Shown here: positions 56,169-62,462 of the stretch, one piece after another
How positions within the stretch are numbered: position 1 is the first letter of the stretch
Layout: the number at the start of each line of letters is the position of its first letter
DNA from: Rhodospirillaceae bacterium
GTDB taxonomy: Bacteria; Pseudomonadota; Alphaproteobacteria; UBA8366; Aestuariispiraceae
Length of the DNA: 64,000 nt
NCBI GenBank assembly: GCA_002709955.1
Contig: PAQY01000004.1
Coordinates: 66,714 to 130,713, forward strand
Direction of reading: 5' to 3'
Notes under the pieces: model-generated
The model's input: only the letters and a program-made list of their open reading frames with translations
What the model was told of the DNA's origin: nothing
Database searches by the model: none
Position numbers and translations under genes: made by a program

Positions 56169-56272
56169 GGCGCATCCGCGATGACAACCGGGAAATCGCA
56201 CGTCCGGTTCAGTTTGCACCTTGTGTGCCATCTGCTACGTGGAGGGTGGCGTACCACCTTCGCGGATGCGCC
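56169..56272. repeat. Palindrome-bounded ~104-bp repeat, copy B
   Basis: Same ends as copy A (56169-56181 and 56260-56272). The variable hairpin differs (GCAC-CTTGT-GTGC). It ends 20 bases from the 3' end of the toxin gene. The 96 bases between the copies (56073-56168) show no gene; the frames across both repeats have no family features. Confidence 0.85.
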
Positions 56273-56292
56273 CCCCTCCAGTTGCTTGGCTC

Positions 56293-58572
56293 TTATTTTG
56301 GAATTTCTTGATATCGACCTTGAAGCAGATCGGGAGTCTCAACCAATCCAGAGGTACGAACCAGGTTTCCCCGTCGCCTGCCACTTTTCACGGACTCCCC
56401 CGGTAACTTAAACTTTGTTCTCATATCCACACGAACCACAATTTTTCCTTTCTTTCCCAAGTCCGGGACATCGAAGACATACAACAAGCCGGGGTCTTGG
56501 TCGTCCCACAGAACTTTCTCCGGCTTGCCCAAAATCTCTGGAAGACGGGTGGCGTAATCGCGCGGGATGGCGCCGTCCCGCGCAACCTTCGCATCCCGAA
56601 GCATATGCTGTACTTCCTTGTCGCGGATAAGGATGCCACCATCCTGAGGATCATATCCTTTTGATTGCACAAAGCGTGCTACAGAGCCTGATAACTCACC
56701 AACTCTTTGAGCTTCATTGGTGGCGTGATAACCAGGAGCGTTAACCTTGCCCAACCATGATCCGAACTCTAAATTTCGCCGGAACAGGACTGCTTTCGCT
56801 CTTGGCAGACTGGTAATTGCCCGACCCAAGCTTCGCTTTAACAGGGTACCTGCCTTGCCGCCCCCTGGAATCAGTTCAACAACACTCAGAAGACTGAAAA
56901 TCCCAGCCTGGGCAGCAGCTTCCATGTCACCATTTTCTAATGCATTCTTTAATGCGGTTCCGTTGACTTGAATCCCTTCAACGGCTTCAAGTTGCTGAAA
57001 CCCAGGGAGAAAACCGAGGATTAGGTCAGCGGCTTCGCGATAGTCAGCATTTGGATCAGGCGCAAAATTGGCAACGATCAAATCGCTGATTTCTTGCGAA
57101 GACTTCCCGTCTTCTTGTGCTAACGCGATCTCATATAGTCCTTCTAAATGGTCCCGTTCCTGAGCCAGGTCTCGAGTTAGAACGGGATCATTGTGTCGGG
57201 AGGCATATCGGGCCTGCGTACTCTCAGGAAGGCGATAAAGTTCTATCAACCGATCCTCTAAAGCATGCACGTCAATCTTGCCTTCCACCACGTTCCGAAT
57301 ATCCTCCGCCACTGAGGGATCTTCTGCGATGGCTTCTGCTAGGCGTTTGGTGCCGGTTGTGTCCAGGCCTTCCAGACGCACCCCATCCCCAAAGTCCAAT
57401 ACGGGCTCGGCGTCTGGCGCGCGCGTGATGGTGACCCCGGCTTTTTCTTTGGCCGCGGCATAGGTTTCCGACCCTTCGGCAAAGCGGCGCTTCTCAGCGG
57501 CTTCCTGATCCTGGGCGATGGCTCTGGCGATGCGGGCCTGGGCGGTGGGGTAATCTTCATCCTTCCGCTTTTGATAGCGCGCAGGATTATACGCCCCCGG
57601 ATCACCAAGGCCGATCTTGGCCTGGCTAGACCCCAGTCCCCCTTTTGCCCCCGCATTCGCCCCAGCATTCGCCCCAGCATTCGCACCCGCATTCGCCTGA
57701 GGCTCAGCGGCGTTCGCCCGATAGGCAGCAATTTCCCGATTGATGCCCGCATCAAACTGTCGGGCTGCCTGTGGATCGCTTTTGCCAACAGCCAGGCTGT
57801 GCAGGCGGGCAATTTCCCGCAACTCTGGAATGGCCGCCTCTCCACCGTCCTGCAAGGCGCGGCGGGCGTGATCGTAGTAATCATCATAGCGGGCGATCCT
57901 GGCCACGGCATCGGCCTCCCGTTGCAGCGCCGCCTGGTCCTCTGCGGAGCGCGCCGGGCGCGGTGTCGCTGTGGAACGGATTGCCCCAGATACCGGTCGA
58001 TGCGCCTGATCCAGGGGCTTATGGGCAACCTTGTCCACTGATCGCCCGGTTTCCTCAGGACGCGCGCCATGCCCATAGGGGTTCAGCACAGGCTCCTTTG
58101 GTGACACTGTCGGCTGGCTCTTTTCGGAAGGAGCGGTCCAGCGTTTGGGTTGGCCTGTCGGCTTGGACCCGTTGTCCCGTTCCGGGATCGGGGTCGATGG
58201 CTTCGGACGGACGGGCTGATTTTCATGCTTTGTCCCAATAGTCGTTCCAGCCTCTGCCCTGATCCGGGCCGCACCTTCGCCCCCGACAGAAATCGAGCGA
58301 GGCGTATAGGGTTGATAGCCTGTCGCCGGGTTAAGCCCCCTGTTTTCCGACCCTGGAACGGGCCCAGATAGCACACCAGACGGCGCACCGGACAGCGAAC
58401 CAGAGGACAGTGACGTATTGGGCGTTTGGACAGTTGGTGCCTGCACTTTAGGCATTTGAATTGACGGCCCTGTGGCCGCAGGGGCATTCCACCCCATGCC
58501 AAAACTTGGCCCGGCCCCGGCGGCATTGCTGTTGACGGATTTGGGCGTTGGCGCCCCTTCTGAGGATCCCAT
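56293..58572 (-). CDS. Large multidomain polymorphic-toxin-like protein
   Basis: 759 residues, no signal peptide or membrane segment. Residues 1-205 are Pro/Ser/Gly-rich and probably disordered. Residues about 210-285 are helical; 289-306 is a four-fold ANAG-type repeat coded by 12-base DNA repeats (57654-57705). Residues about 510-600 are the pretoxin-like module shared with the orphan cassette. Residues about 600-759 have RLPEILGKPEKVLWDD, LLYVFDVPDLGKKGKIVVRV and RRRGNLVRTSGLV, which recall phage barnase/EndoU/RelE-like (PBECR) nucleases; tentative. The ATG is one base after the holin stop, with its ribosome site inside the holin. It is the last gene of the phage-like operon. Confidence 0.6.
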   Translation of the reverse strand: MGSSEGAPTPKSVNSNAAGAGPSFGMGWNAPAATGPSIQMPKVQAPTVQTPNTSLSSGSLSGAPSGVLSGPVPGSENRGLNPATGYQPYTPRSISVGGEGAARIRAEAGTTIGTKHENQPVRPKPSTPIPERDNGSKPTGQPKRWTAPSEKSQPTVSPKEPVLNPYGHGARPEETGRSVDKVAHKPLDQAHRPVSGAIRSTATPRPARSAEDQAALQREADAVARIARYDDYYDHARRALQDGGEAAIPELREIARLHSLAVGKSDPQAARQFDAGINREIAAYRANAAEPQANAGANAGANAGANAGAKGGLGSSQAKIGLGDPGAYNPARYQKRKDEDYPTAQARIARAIAQDQEAAEKRRFAEGSETYAAAKEKAGVTITRAPDAEPVLDFGDGVRLEGLDTTGTKRLAEAIAEDPSVAEDIRNVVEGKIDVHALEDRLIELYRLPESTQARYASRHNDPVLTRDLAQERDHLEGLYEIALAQEDGKSSQEISDLIVANFAPDPNADYREAADLILGFLPGFQQLEAVEGIQVNGTALKNALENGDMEAAAQAGIFSLLSVVELIPGGGKAGTLLKRSLGRAITSLPRAKAVLFRRNLEFGSWLGKVNAPGYHATNEAQRVGELSGSVARFVQSKGYDPQDGGILIRDKEVQHMLRDAKVARDGAIPRDYATRLPEILGKPEKVLWDDQDPGLLYVFDVPDLGKKGKIVVRVDMRTKFKLPGESVKSGRRRGNLVRTSGLVETPDLLQGRYQEIPK

Positions 58573-58573
58573 T

Positions 58574-59155
58574 TTACATCTCCTTGGATTTTGATTTGAT
58601 CAGGCTTTGCAGCAGATTTTGCAAAACTCCTGTATTTTGATTGGCTGGCAGGCCACCCTGAGCCTCCAGCACGCGCTGTTTCTCGCCAGACCGGCGATAG
58701 ACATAGATGCCCAATACTGAGAGGCCGACGGTCCAGATCGTCCCCAGTGACGCGACGGCGGCGATGACCGGGGCGGCCTGTTGCGGGTCGGCGACCACGG
58801 TATAGGCAATTGCCCCCATCTGGGCGGCCCAGGTGAAGGCCATGATATAGCCAAAGGTCGGGCGCATGCGGCGGACATAGGCGTCGTCGCTGACACTCTC
58901 CGCGCGGATGGTCTGGTTGACCTGTTGCAGCCAGGTCTGGTCGGTATTGGCCTCCAGCGTGGCAAGGGCTTCCAGATGGCGATTGGCTTCTTTCAACTGG
59001 TCGCCATCCAGGCGACCCGTGGCGATTTCAGTATCAACCTGGCCCAGTGCGTCTCCCGCTGCTTTCGCAACAGAGTTGGAGGAATTGGACAAGGCTCCCC
59101 CGACGGCCTTTACCAGCAAGGGCAGGCCGATTTGAGCAAGTAACATTGGCAGCAT
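58574..59155 (-). CDS. GTA-type holin (3 transmembrane segments)
   Basis: 193 residues from ATG 59155 (AAGGAGCATCATT before it); a longer frame to 59317 lies inside the hydrolase gene. An N-terminal helix (LLAQIGLPLLVKAVGGAL) and two near the end (YIMAFTWAAQMGAIAYTVV, VIAAVASLGTIWTVGLSVLG) flank a hydrophilic middle. VRRMRPTFGYIMAFTWA is the signature of the 3TM holin of gene-transfer agents and related phages. It should open the inner membrane for lysis. It precedes the toxin by one base. Confidence 0.75.
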   Translation of the reverse strand: MLPMLLAQIGLPLLVKAVGGALSNSSNSVAKAAGDALGQVDTEIATGRLDGDQLKEANRHLEALATLEANTDQTWLQQVNQTIRAESVSDDAYVRRMRPTFGYIMAFTWAAQMGAIAYTVVADPQQAAPVIAAVASLGTIWTVGLSVLGIYVYRRSGEKQRVLEAQGGLPANQNTGVLQNLLQSLIKSKSKEM

Positions 59156-59168
59156 AATGATGCTCCTT

Positions 59169-59621
59169 TCACGATAGGATTTGATAGAATTTGAATGACC
59201 CGATCCGGGCCTTAGGCTTGCGCCGTTCCGCCCATAGCGGATGTTCTCTGGGCCGTCGGTAATGGGTTGCGCCATAGGTCGGATCGACCAGCGCCCCCCG
59301 CACCGCCCGCGCGGCAATGCGGCGACAGACGGCGAGATCCGGGTCCGTGTCTGGGACCTGCATCAAGCTGGCGCGATATTCAGGCGTCAGGCGCCAGCAG
59401 GGAAATTGCCCACTGGCTAGGCAGGCCTCCACCACCGTGGTCCCCCACCAATCCTTGCCAAATCGCTGTTTCGCCAGAGTGACGCGGTTCAGAACGACGG
59501 CCGCAATCGCTTCCTTGACGCGGACGGAGTCCGCCCGGGCTTCGCCCCACAGGGTGCGGGCCAGGATATCAATGGCGGTTTCTTCCGCCTCCATATCCAA
59601 AGGCAGATTCAACAGGGTCAT
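59169..59621 (-). CDS. Cell-wall hydrolase, SleB/Hydrolase_2 family (endolysin candidate)
   Basis: 150 residues. ARTLWGEARADSVRVKEAIA holds the catalytic Glu (GE); further along is GTTVVEACLASGQFPCW and GATHYRRPREHPLWAERRKP, as in Hydrolase_2. No signal peptide, so it depends on the holin. Its ATG overlaps the stop of the preceding gene (ATGA) and its 3' end is 13 bases before the holin start. Lysis gene by content and position. Confidence 0.82.
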   Translation of the reverse strand: MTLLNLPLDMEAEETAIDILARTLWGEARADSVRVKEAIAAVVLNRVTLAKQRFGKDWWGTTVVEACLASGQFPCWRLTPEYRASLMQVPDTDPDLAVCRRIAARAVRGALVDPTYGATHYRRPREHPLWAERRKPKARIGSFKFYQILS

Positions 59622-59938
59622 GACTCTCTCCTTGTCATATGTCTTGCAGAGGGTTTTTGGGAATCCAGCTTTGCTTCGATGCGCAGCAGGTGATCGGTCA
59701 GCCGCCCCTCCAGATCTTTCAGTTGAGAGGTTGAGGCATAGCTTTTGGCGACTTCCAATTTATAGGCGGAAAGCGCTTCCCGAAGCTGAGCAACGGCCGT
59801 ATCCAGCCGTTGGCGGTGGCGTTCTAACGCAATGTCCTGATCGCGCCGTGTGCGCCACATCAGCCACCACAGCCCGGTCAGCGCCGGAATTTCGACAACA
59901 GTGATCCACCAGATCACGTCAATGGACGTGCCCGTCAT
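59618..59938 (-). CDS. Small membrane protein with coiled coil (spanin/lysis-like)
   Basis: 106 residues. One transmembrane segment near the start (IDVIWWITVVEIPALTGLWW) is followed by a long helical charged region (ALERHRQRLDTAVAQLREAL), the shape of phage inner-membrane spanins. No firm family assignment. Overlaps the hydrolase start. Position between TerL and the hydrolase parallels the T7 gene 18.5 Rz region only loosely. Confidence 0.5.
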   Translation of the reverse strand: MTGTSIDVIWWITVVEIPALTGLWWLMWRTRRDQDIALERHRQRLDTAVAQLREALSAYKLEVAKSYASTSQLKDLEGRLTDHLLRIEAKLDSQKPSARHMTRRES

Positions 59939-59980
59939 TTAGTTTCTCCTTATTTTACACAGATTGTGTTTTAGATATTG

Positions 59981-61477
59981 TCAGACGCTGAAATCAGCAT
60001 CGGCGATGACACTGCCACCACCCCCCTGCCAGGATTGGCGGCCATAATGGGCGCTGGATCTGGGCAGGCGCACTGGTTCCATTGAAAGGCACCCCGCCAC
60101 CGCATCCAGCCCGTCATCATGCCCCTTGCTGAGACCGCCCGCCTGCCATTCCCGCATTTCCATCGGAAAGGGCGTGTCCCAAACGCTACGGTGACAGGCG
60201 ATCTGACCAGCCGCTAGAACCGCATCAAAGGCTTCCAGAATGCGGGTATCCTTGGCCCTGGTTGAATGACGCTCCTGTACTGCACAGGCGGTATGCAACA
60301 CGGCCATTTCCCGACGCAGCAGGCTGGGCAGAAATTTGCCGATCCCATTGGTCTCAATCGTGACAGAGGGCAGGAAGTTCCGCCGGGCAAACCGCGCGAC
60401 CGCCCGACATTGCTGACGCGCCTCATCCAGTTGCAGGCCGGGATCGGTGGTCAGGTATTGAATGCGATGCAGGCGATAGATCCCGTCTTCGCCTGTGAAA
60501 ACACAGGCCACGACAGAAGAATCTCCAGTTCCCGCGCCGCCATAGGCCGGGTCCCACCAGGCGGTGGCGGAAATCATCCGCACCCCGTCCAGCATCAACA
60601 TCGCCTCCCCATTCCGCTCCACCAGATCCAACCTGGCCTGATACAGTTTCATGCGGTCCGGGTCCAAGCGACTGCCCACGATATTCATGGGCTTGAGCAT
60701 CATCTGGCTTTGAAACTTTGCTTCCCCCTGGCGCAGCCGCAGCGCTTGGATTTCTTCCCGGCTATAGCGGTCCGGCCAGGCAGACGCGCCGTCTGCCTTC
60801 AGGATCGGCACTTCCAGGCGCTTGTACCCCGCCAGAAATGGCTGTGCCTCACCAATCTCAGACCGCGCCTCCTGTGCATAGATTGTGTAATAGCTATGCG
60901 GTGTTCCGACATAAAGCTGCATGCCGCCCGGTACCAATATGTAATCCGCCTCGCTCAGCCGGGCCCGCAGGTCCGCGCGCTTGGGGGCGGTATCACAGGT
61001 ATTGGGTACTTCGACATCATCACAAATGATCAGGTCCGCCCGACTGCCGGTCAGGTTCGCCCCGATTCCCCGCGCCAACATAGATGGATCACGCAGTTCC
61101 TTTGGCCGTTGCACCGTGAAACGATCAGACGCCCATTGATCCAACTGATCGGGCTTCAGCCCCTGGGTCAGCGGATGGCGTTCGATCAGGCGTTTCACAT
61201 TGCGCACCATGCGACTGGCCAGATCCTGTTCTGCCGCCAGAACCAGAATGCGCAGGTTCGGATCGCAATACAGTCTCCAGGCACAAAACAAGCCGACAAT
61301 GGTAGACTTCCCCGCCGCCCGGAACGCCAATAGGATCAGGTGCCGGTCCTGACCACTTGTCCCGGCATGGACGCGGGCATTCAGCCAGCGACATATGCGT
61401 CGGTGCAGGACTGGTGTCTTCTGACCCTGTATTTCGTTCCAGATCCACAGGAATTCCAGAAAGGTACAGGCTGTCAT
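59981..61477 (-). CDS. Phage terminase large subunit, T7 gp19-like
   Basis: 498 residues. Walker A LLAFRAAGKST (compare T7 gp19, RGIGKS), then LTGSRADLIICDDVEVPN, closely the T7 motif, and YVGTPHSYYTIYAQEA. The nuclease half has WWDPAYGGAGTGDSS and SKGHDDGLDAVAG with acidic catalytic residues. It should package DNA into capsids. Its start overlaps the end of the small candidate before it (ATGA). No portal or capsid gene follows as in other phages, which fits T7 order, where terminase comes last. Confidence 0.85.
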   Translation of the reverse strand: MTACTFLEFLWIWNEIQGQKTPVLHRRICRWLNARVHAGTSGQDRHLILLAFRAAGKSTIVGLFCAWRLYCDPNLRILVLAAEQDLASRMVRNVKRLIERHPLTQGLKPDQLDQWASDRFTVQRPKELRDPSMLARGIGANLTGSRADLIICDDVEVPNTCDTAPKRADLRARLSEADYILVPGGMQLYVGTPHSYYTIYAQEARSEIGEAQPFLAGYKRLEVPILKADGASAWPDRYSREEIQALRLRQGEAKFQSQMMLKPMNIVGSRLDPDRMKLYQARLDLVERNGEAMLMLDGVRMISATAWWDPAYGGAGTGDSSVVACVFTGEDGIYRLHRIQYLTTDPGLQLDEARQQCRAVARFARRNFLPSVTIETNGIGKFLPSLLRREMAVLHTACAVQERHSTRAKDTRILEAFDAVLAAGQIACHRSVWDTPFPMEMREWQAGGLSKGHDDGLDAVAGCLSMEPVRLPRSSAHYGRQSWQGGGGSVIADADFSV

Positions 61478-61875
61478 GCTGTTCCCCCCTGTTCCGCTTC
61501 GGATGGAACAGCGGGGTCAGAACTATCGTCATCCTCCTCATCCTGTGCCAAGGCTGTTCGGGCGGCGGTGATCAATGTGGCAACCCCATCCGCATCCTTT
61601 TCCTGGGCTTCATCCTGCGCGGCGGCGGCCTCTGCCAGTTTGATGATCTGTTCGATATGGGCCAGGGCAGCCTTAGCCCCCGTATGGGCCGCAGCAAAGG
61701 ACTTTGGATCCTCTGCTGGGCCATTCAGGGCAATCTGTTGATAGGCGGCGATGGCAGCATCCAGCATCGCCGGAAGCTTTTTCATCAATCGCTTACGCAT
61801 CGTATTGGATTGTGGGCGACGGGTTCGTGGTGTGCGGGATTGCGGACGGCGGGCAGTGGCTTTCTTAGCGACCAT
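61474..61875 (-). CDS. Small terminase subunit candidate
   Basis: 133 residues from ATG 61875; an upstream part of the frame (to 61986) runs through the repeat and terminator and is not credible. The protein is basic at the N-terminus (KKATARRPQSRTPRTRR), helical in the middle (KLPAMLDAAIAAYQQIAL) and acidic at the end. No recognisable HTH. Position immediately before the large terminase, overlapping it by 4 bases, is the main argument. Confidence 0.45.
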   Translation of the reverse strand: MVAKKATARRPQSRTPRTRRPQSNTMRKRLMKKLPAMLDAAIAAYQQIALNGPAEDPKSFAAAHTGAKAALAHIEQIIKLAEAAAAQDEAQEKDADGVATLITAARTALAQDEEDDDSSDPAVPSEAEQGGTA

Positions 61876-61905
61876 TTCAAGAACCTTCTTTGTTAAGGGC
61901 AGAAA

Positions 61906-61940
61906 CGCGAAAGCCCCGCCACGGGGGCAGGGCTTTCGCG
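61906..61940 (-). terminator. Intrinsic terminator-like hairpin upstream of the terminase genes
   Basis: CGCGAAAGCCC (61906-61916) and GGGCTTTCGCG (61930-61940) form an 11-bp perfect stem with a 13-base loop. On the minus strand it is followed by TTTCT. It lies after the DUF4376-like gene and before the terminase genes, so it would separate tail from packaging transcription. Confidence 0.65.
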
Positions 61941-61952
61941 AAAACAGACATG

Positions 61953-62059
61953 TTAGAGCATCATGCGTTCGCATGAGCTCACACATAATACTCTAACCAT
62001 TTCTTTTTTCAGCAAATACGTCGTCGCAAACGAGTCCGTTTGCTCGGGATTTGCTCTAA
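61953..62059. repeat. Interspersed ~105-bp repeat, copy 2
   Basis: Bounded by TTAGAGCA (61953-61960) and TGCTCTAA (62052-62059), an 8-bp terminal inverted repeat. Internal palindromes CATGCG/CGCATG (with a 2-base gap) and CAAACG-AGTC-CGTTTG. It shares order and spacing with copy 1 at 48871-48970 and sits 9 bases outside the DUF4376-like gene. Confidence 0.8.
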
Positions 62060-62067
62060 GCAGCAGT

Positions 62068-62445
62068 TTACACAGTGATACTTCCTGGCACGGGCCAATG
62101 CGCATCATCAGAGACGACCGTCGGTGGATCAGTCTGCAAGTTAGCAGATGCCGCAAGACAGGCCTGGCGATAGTGCCGCATGGCGTCAAAGATCTGACGG
62201 GCCTGTGTCTCACTGGTCAGTGTCATCAGGACACCTGCCGCCGTGATAAACTGCACGCCTTCCGTTTCATCGACCACGCCATCTGTGAAGGCCTGAACAA
62301 TTTCGCCCATACGCTGGGACGACGTTTCGTCACACCGGAACGGACTGCCATTGACCAGAATACCCTTGGCCATGCGCGACTCCGCCTCAAACCGAATTTT
62401 GCGAAGCGGGCTGGTTAAAATCATCGTATTTGTAATGTTGGGCAT
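62068..62445 (-). CDS. DUF4376-like phage protein
   Basis: 125 residues. IRFEAESRMAKGILVNGSPF, a Met/Asp-rich turn (DETSSQRMGEI), GVQFITAAGVLMTLTSETQA and MRHYRQACLAASANLQ follow the pattern of DUF4376 proteins found next to tail-fibre genes. No signal peptide. Starts 17 bases after the tail-fibre gene, with an AGGAAGCT site before the ATG. Probably a tail-associated chaperone or tip protein, by context. Confidence 0.55.
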   Translation of the reverse strand: MPNITNTMILTSPLRKIRFEAESRMAKGILVNGSPFRCDETSSQRMGEIVQAFTDGVVDETEGVQFITAAGVLMTLTSETQARQIFDAMRHYRQACLAASANLQTDPPTVVSDDAHWPVPGSITV

Positions 62446-62462
62446 TTTAGCTTCCTTTCAGA

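Noticed and set aside
55956-56231. 91-codon minus frame across the structured repeats
   Set aside because: Its repeated peptide (GCHRGCA) only reflects the DNA repeat; no independent coding evidence.
55965-56272. Known self-cleaving ribozyme or HEARO-type RNA
   Set aside because: Neither strand shows the hammerhead core (CTGATGA with GAAA) or other ribozyme cores I could recall, and no transposase or HNH gene is adjacent.
51770-62059. Whole segment as a single integrative element bounded by repeats
   Set aside because: The ~105-bp repeats are unequal, one is downstream of a host regulator with host genes following, and no integrase is present; the boundaries cannot be supported.
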